Shown here one piece after another: positions 47,689 through 57,846 of a stretch of DNA of 64,000 nt. Source of the stretch: Pseudomonas lundensis (GTDB lineage: Bacteria; Pseudomonadota; Gammaproteobacteria; Pseudomonadales; Pseudomonadaceae); NCBI RefSeq assembly GCF_001042985.1, contig NZ_JYKY01000003.1:1-64000 (forward strand). Direction: 5' to 3'. The notes beneath the pieces were generated by a model. It did not search any database, had not been told where the DNA came from, and saw nothing but the letters and a program-made list of their open reading frames with translations. Position 1 is the stretch's first letter; each line of letters starts with the position of its first letter. A program made the translations under genes and the position numbers.

Positions 47689-49071
47689 ATGCGTTGCCTG
47701 CTGTTCATCTGCCTGCTGCTCGGCGCCGTCCAGAGCTTTGCCCTCGACCGTTCCAGCGTTGAAGGCTACCAACTGGCCAACGGCCTGCAACTGATCCTCA
47801 AACCCACCAGTGACCGCGGACACGTGTCGATCCGGCTGGTGGTCGGTGTGGGGCTGGATGATTTCAACTGTGCCGACCAACAACTGCCGCACTTGCTCGA
47901 ACACTTGCTGTTCAGCGGCACCGATGACTCGGGCGAAGGCGGCCTCGAAGAACGCATGCAGGCGCTGGGTGGCGAGTGGAACGCCTTCACCAGCCATGCT
48001 GACACCACCTTTGTGATCGAGGCGCCCGCCAAGAACCAGCGCAAGGTACTGGATCTTTTACTGAGCCTGTTGACCCAAACCCAACTCACCGAACAACGCA
48101 TCGCAGACGCCAAGCAAGTGGTCGAACGCGAAGACGGTGGCCACTACTCGCACTTGCAGCGCTGGCTGGACCGTCAGGATTTGGGCCACAGCGCGAGCAA
48201 TCAGCTGGCGGTCGAACTCGGCCTTAAATGCGCCGAACGCGCGCCCGTCCGCAGCCTCACCCGCGAGCAACTCGAACGCGTGCGCAACGATTGGTATGCG
48301 CCCAATAACATGACGCTGATTGTCGTCGGCGAACTGGATCGCGTGCTGCCGGCCTATCTGGAGCGCACCTATGGCGCGCTGGAAGCGGTCGAGCCGAGCG
48401 ATCACAAGCCGTTGGCCGACATTGATGCAAAGGCCGACGCCGAACGCGTGTTGCTGCGCGGTGTGGTCGGCGATACCGCCAAGCTGCACTGGTTGTTGCC
48501 GGAACCGGTCATCGCCGGGCAAAGCGACGAAACCTGGAACCTGCTGCGCGACTATCTGGAGTGGGCGCTGTACAGCGAGCTGCGGCTCAAGCATGGCTTG
48601 TCTTACGGGCCGTGGTCAGAGCGCGAAGTGTTTGGCGGGGTGGGCTTTCTGAGCCTGAATGCCGACCTTGAGCGTGATGATGTCGAGCAAGCGCAACAGG
48701 TGATGACGCAACTGAAAACCCAACTGCTCAAGAACGGCCTCGACCCGCAGCGTTTCGCCCGCCTCAAGCAAGCTGCCATTGCGCGTCAGGCGTGGGCTGT
48801 GCAGGGCAACAGCGCGCTGGCCGACTATTACTGGAGCGCACTGGGCGATTACGACGAAAGCCGCTTTGCCGACCCGGCCAAGCGCTTGCAGACGGTGACG
48901 CTAACCGAGGCCAATCATGCGTTGCGCCAATTGTTCGCTGAACCGGGTTATGTGCGCATCGAGAAGCCGCTGTTCAGCTACAACGGCTTGAGCGTGGCGA
49001 TTTTGACAGCGCTGGTGCTGCTGGTGTTGATCGCGCTGGGCTGGCGCATCTGGCGCCATCGTCATCATTAA
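47689..49071 (+). CDS. M16-family zinc peptidase homologue, membrane anchored
   Basis: A 460-residue protein starting MRCLLFICLLLGAVQSFA at 47689: a signal peptide to about Ala18. The inverted zinc motif HLLEH lies in LPHLLEHLLFSGTDD, and the downstream Glu needed for zinc binding may be in AKQVVEREDGG. A second domain (about 230-420) has the RLKHGLSYGPWSER motif. A single C-terminal membrane segment (about 436-455, VAILTALVLLVLIALGW) ends in a basic tail, so the peptidase is probably anchored in the inner membrane facing the periplasm. It is close to the bacterial insulinase type in length; the substrate is unknown. Confidence 0.85.
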   Translation: MRCLLFICLLLGAVQSFALDRSSVEGYQLANGLQLILKPTSDRGHVSIRLVVGVGLDDFNCADQQLPHLLEHLLFSGTDDSGEGGLEERMQALGGEWNAFTSHADTTFVIEAPAKNQRKVLDLLLSLLTQTQLTEQRIADAKQVVEREDGGHYSHLQRWLDRQDLGHSASNQLAVELGLKCAERAPVRSLTREQLERVRNDWYAPNNMTLIVVGELDRVLPAYLERTYGALEAVEPSDHKPLADIDAKADAERVLLRGVVGDTAKLHWLLPEPVIAGQSDETWNLLRDYLEWALYSELRLKHGLSYGPWSEREVFGGVGFLSLNADLERDDVEQAQQVMTQLKTQLLKNGLDPQRFARLKQAAIARQAWAVQGNSALADYYWSALGDYDESRFADPAKRLQTVTLTEANHALRQLFAEPGYVRIEKPLFSYNGLSVAILTALVLLVLIALGWRIWRHRHH

Positions 49072-49165
49072 GTGTAATTGTCCAAAACTGACACGCCTTG
49101 ATACCGTAAAATCATTGCCCTTTCGCGGCCGGCACACCCGGCCGCCAGCGTGCGGAGTATTCATC

Positions 49166-50092
49166 GTGAGCGAGCGTTCCAATCCTTGGCAATTGCAAAC
49201 CATCGTCGGGCAGTTACGCACCGCGCGTAACCAGTGGCGCACGCAAAACGGGCGTGTCAGTGGCGAACTGGGCGGGAGAGAGCTGCCGTCCCGCGCCGCG
49301 ATGGCCGACATCCTGGAAGCGTTGTGCGGTGCGTTGTTCCCGATGCGTTTGGGGCCGGTGGACTTGCGCGAAGAAAGTGAAGATTTCTACGTCGGCCACA
49401 CCCTGGACGTCGCCCTCAATGCCTTGCTCGCGCAGGCTCGGCTGGAACTGCGCTACGCCGCACGTCAAAGCGGCCAGCCGGACGATGGCGTCGATGCCAC
49501 GGCCACCTTGCTGATTCAGGATTTCGCCCTGGCGCTGCCGGGTCTGCGCACCCTGCTCGACACCGACGTGCTGGCCGCCTACCACGGCGATCCGGCGGCC
49601 CGCAGCGTGGATGAAGTGCTGTTGTGCTATCCGGGGATTCTGGCCGTGATTCACCACCGGCTGGCGCACCATTTGTATCGCGCCGGTTTGCCGCTGCTGG
49701 CCCGCATCAGCGCGGAGATCGCTCACTCCGCCACTGGCATCGATATCCACCCCGGCGCACAAATTGGCCGCAGTTTCTTCATCGACCACGGGACCGGCGT
49801 GGTGATTGGCGAAACCGCGATCATCGGTGAGCGGGTCAGGATTTATCAAGCCGTCACCCTGGGCGCCAAGCGCTTCCCGGCCGACGAATCCGGCCAGTTG
49901 CAGAAAGGCCACCCGCGTCACCCGATTGTCGAAGACGACGTGGTGATTTACGCCGGGGCCACGATTCTGGGGCGCATCACCATCGGTCAGGGTTCGACCA
50001 TCGGTGGCAACGTGTGGCTGACCCGCAGCGTCCCCGCCGGTTGCAACCTGACCCAGGCCAACCTGCAACACGACGACGGCACCCAGAAATAA
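49166..50092 (+). CDS. serine O-acetyltransferase (EpsC/CysE type)
   Basis: A 308-residue protein; GTG at 49166 follows GGAG. The N-terminal helical domain (about 1-170) is the serine acetyltransferase type, and the left-handed beta-helix (about 180-300) has the hexapeptide repeats HSATGIDIHPGAQIG, FIDHGTGVVIGETAIIG and GATILGRITIGQGSTIGGNVWL, quoted in part, with catalytic His in DHGTG. It transfers acetyl from acetyl-CoA to serine, giving O-acetylserine, the acceptor of sulfide in cysteine synthesis. Its place beside the ssu genes fits sulfur assimilation. It is longer than E. coli CysE, as is usual for the EpsC/SrpH group. Confidence 0.9.
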   Translation: MSERSNPWQLQTIVGQLRTARNQWRTQNGRVSGELGGRELPSRAAMADILEALCGALFPMRLGPVDLREESEDFYVGHTLDVALNALLAQARLELRYAARQSGQPDDGVDATATLLIQDFALALPGLRTLLDTDVLAAYHGDPAARSVDEVLLCYPGILAVIHHRLAHHLYRAGLPLLARISAEIAHSATGIDIHPGAQIGRSFFIDHGTGVVIGETAIIGERVRIYQAVTLGAKRFPADESGQLQKGHPRHPIVEDDVVIYAGATILGRITIGQGSTIGGNVWLTRSVPAGCNLTQANLQHDDGTQK

Positions 50093-50102
50093 CAGCGTCC
50101 AC

Positions 50103-50136
50103 AAAAAACCCCGAAGGGCTCACGCCCTCCGGGGTT
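50103..50136 (-). terminator. terminator of the ssu operon
   Basis: AACCCCGAAGGGC and GCCCTCCGGGGTT form a 13-bp stem with one mismatch; on the minus strand it is followed by T6. It also separates the convergent serine acetyltransferase gene. Confidence 0.8.
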
Positions 50137-50152
50137 GTGGATAACTCACGCC

Positions 50153-50368
50153 TTACAACTTGGCGATCGAGACTTCCGTGGATTTCACGAAGGCGATCAC
50201 TTCGCTGCCCACCACCAGCTCCAACTCTTTGACCGAGCGGGTGGTGATGACCGAGGTGACGATGCCGGAAGCGGTTTGCACGTCGATTTCAGACAGCACG
50301 TCCCCCAGCACGATTTCCTTGATGTGGCCTTTGAACTGGTTGCGCACGTTGATGGCTTTTATGGTCAT
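50153..50368 (-). CDS. ssuF: SsuF, molbindin-like TOBE protein
   Basis: A 71-residue protein starting MTIKAINVRNQFKG at 50368 (the ATG eleven codons upstream lacks support). It is one TOBE/Mop domain (molbindin fold), with the conserved NQFKGHIKEI and VTSVITTRSVKEL strands. The last gene of P. putida-type ssuEADCBF operons encodes such a protein. Its role in sulfonate growth is unclear: it has been likened to molybdate-binding proteins. It lies 36 bases after ssuB. Confidence 0.9.
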   Translation of the reverse strand: MTIKAINVRNQFKGHIKEIVLGDVLSEIDVQTASGIVTSVITTRSVKELELVVGSEVIAFVKSTEVSIAKL

Positions 50369-50404
50369 GGTGTCGATTCCTGTCTCGGGATAGAAAAACA
50401 AAGG

Positions 50405-51211
50405 TTATTGCGCCCAACGCAATTGCGTGGGCAGCGGTGCAACGGGTTCCGGTTCGGGTGGCGAACCGGGTAAAGCGAGCGCTCGGTTGAGCACTTCGGT
50501 TTCCAGCGCCGCCAGCCGATGCGAACCGCGCACCCGAGGGCGCGGCAATTCGAGAGTGAGGTCGAGCCCCACGGCGCCGTCTTCGATCAAAATCACGCGG
50601 TCGGCAATGGCCACGGCCTCGCTGACGTCGTGGGTCACCAGCAACACGGTGAAACCATGCTGGCGCCACAAACGCTCAATCAACTGCTGCATCTCGATGC
50701 GGGTCAGGGCATCCAGCGCGCCCAACGGTTCGTCCAGCAGCAGCAAACGCGGCTGGTGGATCAGCGCGCGGGCCAACGCCACACGCTGTTTCTGCCCGCC
50801 CGACAACGCCGCTGGCCATTCATCGGCCCGTTCGGCCAGACCGACTTCTTCCAGGGCCTTGAGGGCCTTGGTGCGCCAGTCACCGTTAAGCCCCAGACCG
50901 ACGTTGTCGATGACCTTTTTCCACGGCAGCAAGCGCGCTTCCTGGAACATCAGGCGCGTGTCGCCGTGGGCCTCGCGCAGGGGCGCGCTGCCCGCCAGCA
51001 GTTCGCCACCCGTGGGTTGGTCGAGCCCGGCGATCAAGCGCATCAGCGTGCTTTTACCGCAGCCGCTGCGCCCCACCACGGCCACAAACTGCCCGGCCGG
51101 AATGTGTAAATCGATGTCGCGCAGTACCTGACGTTCGCCAAACGCTTTGTGCAGGCCGTTGATCGCCAGCGGAATGCCCTGACGCAAACGCGGAGGTTGT
51201 TGAGCTGTCAT
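50405..51211 (-). CDS. ssuB: sulfonate ABC transporter ATPase
   Basis: A 268-residue ATPase. Walker A is GRSGCGKST, the signature is [15 protein letters not shown], Walker B is [12 protein letters not shown] and the switch His is in [13 protein letters not shown]. It energises import of alkanesulfonates. The ATG overlaps the end of ssuC by four bases. The C-terminal 30 residues (rich in Pro) are typical of the Pseudomonas SsuB. Confidence 0.95.
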   Translation of the reverse strand: MTAQQPPRLRQGIPLAINGLHKAFGERQVLRDIDLHIPAGQFVAVVGRSGCGKSTLMRLIAGLDQPTGGELLAGSAPLREAHGDTRLMFQEARLLPWKKVIDNVGLGLNGDWRTKALKALEEVGLAERADEWPAALSGGQKQRVALARALIHQPRLLLLDEPLGALDALTRIEMQQLIERLWRQHGFTVLLVTHDVSEAVAIADRVILIEDGAVGLDLTLELPRPRVRGSHRLAALETEVLNRALALPGSPPEPEPVAPLPTQLRWAQ

Positions 51212-52014
51212 GCTGCACCGCCTTTAACCACTTGATACGCCGGGTGCCAGCGCAACCACACGCGCTCCAGCCCACGGGCCGCGCTGTCGGCCAATTTGCC
51301 GAGCACCGCGTACAAAACAATTGCCAGCACCACCACGTCGGTTTGCAAAAACTCGCGGGCATTCATCGCCAGATAGCCAATGCCGGAGCTGGCAGAGATG
51401 GTTTCAGCCACGATCAGCGTCAGCCACATAAAGCCCAGCGCAAAGCGCACGCCCACCAGAATCGAGGGCAAGGCGCCCGGCAAAATCACTTGCCAGAACA
51501 GGCCCAAACCCGACAGCCCGTAACTGCGCGCCATTTCCACCAGCGCCGGGTCCACGTTGCGGATGCCGTGATAGGTGTTGAGGTAAATCGGGAACAACGT
51601 GCCCAACGCGACCAAAAAGATCTTGGCCGACTCGTCGATCCCGAACCACAGAATCACCAGCGGAATCAGCGCCAGATGCGGCACGTTGCGGATCATCTGC
51701 ACCGAACTGTCGAGCAGGCGCTCGCCGCACTTTGACAGGCCGGTGATAAAGCCCAATGCCAGGCCGATGCTGCCGCCGATCACAAAACCCAGCCCGGCGC
51801 GCCAGCCGCTGATGGCGAGGTGCTTCCAAATTTCGCCACTGCGCACCAACTCGACCCCGGCGGCAATCACGGCGCTGGGCGCAGGCAAGATCCGCGTCGA
51901 CAACCAGCCCGCCGACACGGATAACTGCCACACCGCCAGCAGCAACACGGGCAAAACCCAGGGTGCCAGGCTGTGACCGATCGTATTGAGGCGCGACGCC
52001 TTCCCCGTACTCAT
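51208..52014 (-). CDS. ssuC: sulfonate ABC transporter permease
   Basis: A 268-residue permease with six hydrophobic segments and the EAA-type loop [20 protein letters not shown], quoted here in part as [10 protein letters not shown]. The start MSTGKASRL at 52014 is chosen over an upstream ATG inside ssuD. It lies seven bases after ssuD and overlaps ssuB, so the genes are coupled. It belongs to the nitrate/sulfonate/taurine transporter group. Confidence 0.94.
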   Translation of the reverse strand: MSTGKASRLNTIGHSLAPWVLPVLLLAVWQLSVSAGWLSTRILPAPSAVIAAGVELVRSGEIWKHLAISGWRAGLGFVIGGSIGLALGFITGLSKCGERLLDSSVQMIRNVPHLALIPLVILWFGIDESAKIFLVALGTLFPIYLNTYHGIRNVDPALVEMARSYGLSGLGLFWQVILPGALPSILVGVRFALGFMWLTLIVAETISASSGIGYLAMNAREFLQTDVVVLAIVLYAVLGKLADSAARGLERVWLRWHPAYQVVKGGAA

Positions 52015-52021
52015 GCCCGCC

Positions 52022-53170
52022 TCAGCTCTGCGACGCAGCTTTGGGAAGAATGTCGTTGGCCACCATCTCGCCAAACGGGCTCACGTAACCGGCGCTTTTC
52101 GGCAACTCGGGACGCTCGACATCAAGGTGCGGGAACAGCAATTCCGCCACGCGATACGACTCCTCCAGATGCGGGTAGCCCGAGAAGATGAACGTGTCGA
52201 TGCCCAGGTCGGCGTATTCCTTGACCCGCGCGGCCACCGTCGGGCCATCACCGACCAGCGCCGTGCCTGCACCGCCGCGCACCAGCCCCACACCGGCCCA
52301 CAGGTTAGGGCTGACTTCGAGGTTGTCACGGCTGCCGCCATGCAAGGCGGCCATGCGCTGCTGGCCCACCGAGTCGAAACGCGACAGCGATGCCTGCGCC
52401 CGGGCGATGGTGTCGTCGTCCAGATGGGAAATCAGTTTGTCAGCGGCTTTCCAGGCCTCTTCATTGGTTTCGCGCACGATCACGTGCAGGCGTATCCCGA
52501 AGCGCACGGTGCGACCGAGCTTGGCGGCCTTGGCACGCACCTGTTCGATCTTTTCAGCGACCGCCGCGGGCGGCTCGCCCCAGGTCAGCACCATCTCGAC
52601 TTGCTCGGCGGCCAGGTCCTGCGCCGCTTGCGAAGAGCCCCCGAAGTACAGCGGCGGGCGCGGTTGCTGGATCGGCGGGTAGAGCAACTTGGCGCCTTTG
52701 ACACTGATGTGCTGGCCGTCGTAATCAACGGTTTCGCCTTCCAGCACACGACGCCAGATGCGGGTGAATTCCACTGACGCCTGGTAGCGTTCTTCGTGGC
52801 TGAGGAACAGGCCATCACCGGCCAGTTCTTCCGGGTCGCCGCCGGTCACCAGATTGAACAGCGCGCGCCCGCCGGAGAGTCGATCCAGGGTCGCAGCCTG
52901 ACGCGCCGCCACCGTGGGCGAGACGATGCCGGGGCGCAAGGCCACGAGAAATTTCAAGCGCTGGGTCACCGGAATCAAGGACGCGGCCACCAGCCACGAG
53001 TCTTCGCAGGAACGGCCGGTGGGGATCAATACGCCGCCAAAACCCAACCGATCTGCGGCTTGTGCCACTTGTTGCAGGTAACCGTAATCGACAGCGCGGG
53101 CGCCTTCGCAGGTGCCAAGGTAATGGCCATCACCGTGGGTAGGCAGGAACCAGAAAATGTTGAGGCTCAT
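52022..53170 (-). CDS. ssuD: FMNH2-dependent alkanesulfonate monooxygenase
   Basis: A 382-residue luciferase-fold enzyme that cleaves alkanesulfonates to aldehyde and sulfite using FMNH2 from SsuE and O2. Marks: [16 protein letters not shown] at the start, [27 protein letters not shown] (quoted in part as [19 protein letters not shown]), and [19 protein letters not shown], near the C-terminus. Length matches E. coli SsuD (381). AGGAGACCACTCC precedes the ATG. Confidence 0.96.
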   Translation of the reverse strand: MSLNIFWFLPTHGDGHYLGTCEGARAVDYGYLQQVAQAADRLGFGGVLIPTGRSCEDSWLVAASLIPVTQRLKFLVALRPGIVSPTVAARQAATLDRLSGGRALFNLVTGGDPEELAGDGLFLSHEERYQASVEFTRIWRRVLEGETVDYDGQHISVKGAKLLYPPIQQPRPPLYFGGSSQAAQDLAAEQVEMVLTWGEPPAAVAEKIEQVRAKAAKLGRTVRFGIRLHVIVRETNEEAWKAADKLISHLDDDTIARAQASLSRFDSVGQQRMAALHGGSRDNLEVSPNLWAGVGLVRGGAGTALVGDGPTVAARVKEYADLGIDTFIFSGYPHLEESYRVAELLFPHLDVERPELPKSAGYVSPFGEMVANDILPKAASQS

Positions 53171-53201
53171 GGAGTGGTCTCCTAAATGGGTACGGCAAGC
53201 G

Positions 53202-54167
53202 TTAAAGGGCTTTGGCCACAGCGGCCGGCGGCGTCCAGATCACATCTTTCACCACCAGCGGCTTGGGGATCAGCTTGAGCTGGTGAAAGCTGTCAGCGAT
53301 TTTTTGCTGCGCGTTGACCACATCCGGGGTCAGGAACTGCGCGCCGTAGCCCTGACGCTTGACCGCTGTCAGCGTGATGTCGGGTGACAATCCCAGCAGC
53401 GGGGCCACTTGCTGAGTCACCTCGTCAGGGTTGGCCTTGGCCCAGTCGCCAATGTTGCGCACTTCATCGACCAGGGTTTCGATCACCTTGGGATGCTGTT
53501 CGGCGTAAGGCTTGGTGGCCAGATAGAACTGATGGTTGTCCGCGATACCGCTGGCATCGCGCAACGTGCGGGCGTGCAGTTGTTGCTCGGCGGCGGCCTG
53601 GTACGGGTCCCAGATCACCCAGGCATCGACACTGCCGCGCTCGAAGGCGGCTCGCGCATCGGCCGGGGGCAGGAAGACGGTCTGGACATCGGTGTACGTA
53701 AGGCCCGCGTCTTCCAAAGCCCGCACCAACAAGTAGTGCACGTTGGAGCCCTTGTTGAGCACAACTTTCTTGCCTTTGAGATCGCTGACCGAGGTGATCG
53801 GTGAGTCCTTGGGCACCAGGATTGCTTCACTGGTGGGGGCCGGAGGCTCGTAGGCGACGTACAGCAAATCGGCGCCTGCGGCCTGGGCGAACACCGGTGG
53901 CGTTTCGCCTGTCACGCCAAAGTCGATCGAGCCGACGTTCAAGCCTTCCAGCAGTTGCGGGCCACCGGGGAATTCAGTCCATTGAACGTCAACGCCCTGC
54001 TCGGCCAGACGCTTTTCCAGCGTGCCTTTGGCCTTGAGCAACATCAACGTGCCGTACTTTTGATAACCGATGCGCAGGGCATCCGCTTGGGCTTCCAACA
54101 CAACGCCGAAGGACACAGCCGCAGCAAACAGTGCGACCAGACCTCGACGCAAAATGACAGGGCGCAT
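53202..54167 (-). CDS. ssuA: periplasmic aliphatic sulfonate-binding protein
   Basis: A 321-residue binding protein with a signal peptide to about Ala28 ([17 protein letters not shown]). The mature protein begins [20 protein letters not shown], quoted in part as [11 protein letters not shown], and has [20 protein letters not shown], typical of SsuA, in part [13 protein letters not shown]. It delivers sulfonates to SsuBC. AAAGGAGAGCGCC precedes the ATG; ssuE is 87 bases upstream. Confidence 0.94.
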   Translation of the reverse strand: MRPVILRRGLVALFAAAVSFGVVLEAQADALRIGYQKYGTLMLLKAKGTLEKRLAEQGVDVQWTEFPGGPQLLEGLNVGSIDFGVTGETPPVFAQAAGADLLYVAYEPPAPTSEAILVPKDSPITSVSDLKGKKVVLNKGSNVHYLLVRALEDAGLTYTDVQTVFLPPADARAAFERGSVDAWVIWDPYQAAAEQQLHARTLRDASGIADNHQFYLATKPYAEQHPKVIETLVDEVRNIGDWAKANPDEVTQQVAPLLGLSPDITLTAVKRQGYGAQFLTPDVVNAQQKIADSFHQLKLIPKPLVVKDVIWTPPAAVAKAL

Positions 54168-54254
54168 GGCGCTCTCCTTTTGTTATTCGAGATTCAGATA
54201 GCACCTGCCGAGCCGTTAGCGAATCAGTAAGGTGGGACGACATAAACGGGTGTT

Positions 54255-54848
54255 TCAAATACTCCAGCGAGCCGTCACCAGACGGTCGTTGAGGATGTTC
54301 GGGTCCAACGGTTTCGGGCGACGGGCCAGCGCGCTGTAGAACTGCTCCAGCGACTCGTTCAGCCGTTGCTCCAGCACCGGGGCCAATTGGGGCTGGGCGC
54401 TGCCTTCGCCATACGCAATCTGGCTGTCGTCAGCAAAAATGCCGTGCAGCATTTCCTGTGCCTTGAGCGCCGACAGCACAGGCTTGAGGGCGTAATCCAC
54501 CGCCAGCATGTGAGCGATGCTGCCTCCCGTGGCAATCGGCAACACCACTTTGTGGCTCAGTGCGCGCTCAGGCAGCAGGTCGAGCACGGTTTTCAATGCG
54601 CCGCTGAACGACGCTTTGTACACAGGTGTGGCGATGACCAGCCCGTCGGCGTTTTCGATCTGTTGCAACAAGTCGATGATCTTCGGGCTGTCGAAACGCG
54701 CATGCAGCAAGTCTTCAGCCGGGAAATCACGCACCTGATAGCTCACCACTTCGACCCCTTGCTGGTTGAGCCAGTGTTTGGCGCGGTCCAGCAACACCCC
54801 GGAACGGGATCGTTGGCTTGGGCTTCCTCCGAGTGTCACGACCAGCAT
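54255..54848 (-). CDS. ssuE: NADPH-dependent FMN reductase
   Basis: A 197-residue flavodoxin-like reductase that supplies FMNH2 to SsuD. It starts [17 protein letters not shown], with the phosphate-binding SPSQRSR loop, and has [23 protein letters not shown] (quoted in part as [13 protein letters not shown]). It is the first gene of ssuEADCB-F. The 214-base gap to the peroxiredoxin gene is very AT-rich around 54930-54990 and probably holds the main ssu promoter and CysB sites. Confidence 0.95.
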   Translation of the reverse strand: MLVVTLGGSPSQRSRSGVLLDRAKHWLNQQGVEVVSYQVRDFPAEDLLHARFDSPKIIDLLQQIENADGLVIATPVYKASFSGALKTVLDLLPERALSHKVVLPIATGGSIAHMLAVDYALKPVLSALKAQEMLHGIFADDSQIAYGEGSAQPQLAPVLEQRLNESLEQFYSALARRPKPLDPNILNDRLVTARWSI

Positions 54849-55062
54849 CTAGAGATTTCCTTGCATGAATGTGTGCAAACCGCTGTCAGCGTTTTCGCTT
54901 GAGTGGACAGACCATAACAGGCGATTTTTATATCCATAAATCATATTTATTCATTTGTTTATTCTTTATTTGCATATACGACGAGGCATGTATTCCGTCT
55001 CGCCGCCGCCCCGGCCAACGGCCCGCTGCACTCCGACACCGGGCCAGGGTGTTCAGGCTGTG
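54849..55062 (-). promoter_or_regulatory. probable ssu promoter region
   Basis: 214 bases between the peroxiredoxin stop and the ssuE start. On the minus strand an AT-rich stretch with repeated AATAAA/ATGAATAAATATG elements precedes a TATGGT that could be a -10, about 65 bases from the ssuE ATG. Sulfate-starvation genes in pseudomonads are generally activated by CysB; the AT-rich block is where such sites would be. No exact site is assigned. Confidence 0.4.
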
Positions 55063-55701
55063 TTACTTGTTCGGCTGTGGCGTCAGGCGCAAATAGGGCT
55101 TCACGGCACGGTAGCCTTTGGGGAAGCGCTGCCGGATTTCCTCCTCGTCCTTGATGGACGGCACGATCACCACTTCGTCGCCGTCTTGCCAGTTGGCAGG
55201 GGTGGCGACTTTGTAGTGATCGGTCAGTTGCAGCGAATCAATGACCCGCAGGATTTCGTGGAAATTGCGCCCGGTACTGGCGGGATAGGTGATGGTCAGG
55301 CGAATTTTTTTCTTCGGATCGATCACGAACAACGAGCGTACGGTGAGCGTGTCACTGGCATTGGGATGAATCAGGTCGTACAGGTCACTGACCTTGCGAT
55401 CGGCGTCGGCCAGGATCGGGAAGTTCACGACGGTGTGCTGGGTTTCGTTGATGTCATCGATCCACGCGTGGTGTGAATCCACCGGGTCCACCGACAGTGC
55501 GATGGCCTTGACGCCGCGTTGGGCGAATTCATCTTTGAGTTTGGCGGTAAAGCCCAGCTCCGTGGTGCACACCGGGGTGAAGTCCGCGGGATGCGAAAAC
55601 AACACCCCCCAACTGTCCCCCAGCCATTCATGGAAGCGGATCGGGCCAGCGCTGGAGTCCTGATCAAAATCGGGGGCGATGTCGCCGAGTCTGAGGCTCA
55701 T
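55063..55701 (-). CDS. lsfA: 1-Cys peroxiredoxin (LsfA-like)
   Basis: A 212-residue Prx6-type peroxiredoxin. The peroxidatic Cys45 lies in HPADFTPVCTTE and it is the only Cys in the protein, so a resolving Cys is absent. The C-terminal domain has the extended PSIKDEEEIRQRFP and YLRLTPQP. In P. putida the orthologue LsfA is induced by sulfate starvation and lies upstream of the ssu genes, the same position as here. It reduces hydrogen or organic peroxides, possibly produced by FMNH2 oxidation. AAAAAGGAGCTGCACC precedes the ATG; the region upstream is AT-rich. Confidence 0.93.
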   Translation of the reverse strand: MSLRLGDIAPDFDQDSSAGPIRFHEWLGDSWGVLFSHPADFTPVCTTELGFTAKLKDEFAQRGVKAIALSVDPVDSHHAWIDDINETQHTVVNFPILADADRKVSDLYDLIHPNASDTLTVRSLFVIDPKKKIRLTITYPASTGRNFHEILRVIDSLQLTDHYKVATPANWQDGDEVVIVPSIKDEEEIRQRFPKGYRAVKPYLRLTPQPNK

Positions 55702-55941
55702 GGTGCAGCTCCTTTTTATAAGGGTTGGCGGGGCGTAGCAGCCTCACTCTGCCTGCCTCATGAATGAATTAAAAAGAATGAATATCGATTTATTTAGATC
55801 GGAATCGAATATTAAAAAGTGTTTCATTGGACGCCAAAAAGCACCGGGTCCACTCTGGACTCTGGTTTAGGCAAGGGGAGCGGCAGGGAGCTGCGACTAT
55901 GACTGTGTTACGAATTGATCGTTCTGGTCTTCGGTAAACAC

Positions 55942-55966
55942 CCTGCCCGGCATTGCGCCGGGCAGG
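55942..55966. terminator. hairpin between porin gene and lsfA promoter
   Basis: CCTGCCCGG (55942-55950) and CCGGGCAGG (55958-55966) form a perfect 9-bp stem. On the plus strand it is followed by ATTTTTC, but the only gene ending here is the minus-strand porin, for which the tail is a weak GTGTTT. It probably still ends the porin transcript. Confidence 0.6.
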
Positions 55967-55995
55967 ATTTTTCTTACCTTTGCGCTACGCCCGAA

Positions 55996-57348
55996 TTACA
56001 GCAACGGGATCGAGTAGCTGACGATCAGACGGTTTTCGTCCTGATCGCGCTGGCTGGCAATGTCGTTGCGCCACATGGCGTTTTTCCACATCACACCCAC
56101 GTTTTTAAGCGGGCCTTCCTGCACGACGTAGGCAACCGTGATGTCACGTTCCCACTCCGAGGCGCCATTGCTGGTTTTACCGTTAGCACCATAGGTGTCG
56201 ATGTTATCGCCGCGCAGGTAAACAGCGCCTGCGGTCAGACCAGGAACACCCAGTTTGGCGAAGTCATACGAATAGCGTGCTTGCCAGGTGCGTTCACCAG
56301 CACGGGCAAACTTGGAAATTTGCATGTCAGTGGTGATGTAAGCCGAAGAGCCGTCACCTTGGTTCAGCCATGGGAAGTCGCTGCTGCCGTTACTCACCTG
56401 ATAGCCACCACCGAAGGTGTGACCTTCAATGGTGTACAGGAACAGGCCGCTGTAGAGGTTGTTGGAAACCTTACCTTTACCGTTCTTCGACACGCTGTTG
56501 GCGTAGTCACCGTTGCTGAAGTAAGCCGGGTCGTACGCATTTTTACCGTCATCACGGCTGTTGAAATAACGCAGGTCGGTTTTCAGCACGCCCGGGCCGA
56601 TCGACCAGTTGTGAACCAAGCCCAGGAAGTTCTGTTTGTAGAACTTGTCCAGGTTGCCGTAGTAGTACTGCAGCAACAGGTCTTTGGTGACTTTGTAATC
56701 GGCGCCCGCGTAGATGAACTTGTTGCTGTTGGCGGTGCGAGCGCTCGCGCCCCCAATCGACATCTGTTCATTGTTGCTGGAGTTACGGCCTTTAACGTGT
56801 TCGATCTGACCACCGATCAGCGTCAGGTCCTTGAACTCGTTGGAGGTGATCTGGCCACCTTCAAAGGTCTGAGGCAGCAGACGACCATCGTTGTAGGAGA
56901 TGACCGGCAGTTTCGGCATCAGGGTGCCGTAACGCAGTTCGGTCTGGGAAATCTTGGCTTTGGCGGTCAGGCCCAGGCTGGAAAATTCATTCACAGCATC
57001 GCCGTTGGACTTGCTCGGGAACACGGTGCCGCCGTAGGAATTGCCGCTACGGCCGTTGGTACCACCGCCCGAATCCAGACGCACGCCCAGCAGCCCGATG
57101 GCATCAATACCGAAGCCCACGGTGCCTTGGGTGAAACCCGAGGTGTAGTCCAGCTGGAAGCCTTGGCCCCACTCTTCTAGTTTGTTCTGAGCGCCAGCGG
57201 CTTTGGTGCCTGAGTCGCGGTTGTCGGTATTGATGTAGAAGTTACGCAGTTTCAGCGTGGCTTTGCTGTCTTCGATAAAACCGGCAGCGCCCGCTTGTTG
57301 TGCCAACAAACCTACGGCCACAGCCACGGCCAAGGTGGACTTGTTCAT
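55996..57348 (-). CDS. OprD-family outer-membrane porin
   Basis: A 450-residue precursor starting MNKSTLAVAVAVG at 57348 after AAAGGAGCAAGACA; six codons of upstream frame are dropped. The signal peptide ends at about Ala21. The mature protein begins AGFIEDSKATLKLRNFYIN, the classic OprD start, and ends in a SYSIPLL strand with a terminal hydrophobic residue. Repeated amphipathic strands separated by Gly/Ser/Asn loops indicate an 18-strand barrel. OprD porins take up small organic ions; the place between ssu and tau suggests sulfonate or taurine entry, an inference only. Confidence 0.92.
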   Translation of the reverse strand: MNKSTLAVAVAVGLLAQQAGAAGFIEDSKATLKLRNFYINTDNRDSGTKAAGAQNKLEEWGQGFQLDYTSGFTQGTVGFGIDAIGLLGVRLDSGGGTNGRSGNSYGGTVFPSKSNGDAVNEFSSLGLTAKAKISQTELRYGTLMPKLPVISYNDGRLLPQTFEGGQITSNEFKDLTLIGGQIEHVKGRNSSNNEQMSIGGASARTANSNKFIYAGADYKVTKDLLLQYYYGNLDKFYKQNFLGLVHNWSIGPGVLKTDLRYFNSRDDGKNAYDPAYFSNGDYANSVSKNGKGKVSNNLYSGLFLYTIEGHTFGGGYQVSNGSSDFPWLNQGDGSSAYITTDMQISKFARAGERTWQARYSYDFAKLGVPGLTAGAVYLRGDNIDTYGANGKTSNGASEWERDITVAYVVQEGPLKNVGVMWKNAMWRNDIASQRDQDENRLIVSYSIPLL

Positions 57349-57846
57349 TGTCTTGCTCCTTTGCATTTCTAATTTTTGTAGTTCTTTAGCCCCAGATCTG
57401 ACGTCTCGGTGCTACAGATGCGCGATTAGCGCCAGACAGTGACTGACAAGTCAATCGTAACTTTTCGTGTCTACGACCTTTGTCTAGTCTGCTGTCCTTT
57501 GTGCGTAGGTTAATGGCTTTCTGTTAAACCCAAAAAGAATTATTTCTAAAATTATCAGATCAAACAGCTATATACAGCGCCTTTTCCAACGCGCAGGTGA
57601 GGGAATGCTATCGGCCTTTGGTCTAATTTCTAAATGGATATTTATGAAGTTTTTAAGTCTGTTTTCTTATAAGGCGATCAACGGATCAGGGACGCAGAAA
57701 ATCGCCGGATCAGTTTTCGTCACCGCACGCTCAAGCCGAATGAAGAACTTCATAAGCTAATGCTTAAAAGTTATTTATTTAGCGATTCTTAGATCATTTA
57801 ACCTCGTTTTCTGCCGATCTCCGGCCGCCTGTCGAGGAGCTTCATC
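57349..57846. promoter_or_regulatory. AT-rich divergent region between porin gene and tauA
   Basis: 498 bases without a gene, holding the two divergent promoters. A perfect 10-bp inverted pair TTATGAAGTT (57642-57651) and AACTTCATAA (57746-57755) lies 94 bases apart. TAAGC/GCTTA (57753-57767) and ATTTATTTAG near 57774 may belong to a CysB-regulated tau promoter. tauA has GAGGAGCTTCATC before its GTG. Confidence 0.45.

Noticed and set aside
55915..57180. 421-codon plus-strand frame opposite the porin gene
   Set aside because: Antisense shadow of the OprD gene; the strand with the signal peptide and barrel strands is the minus strand.
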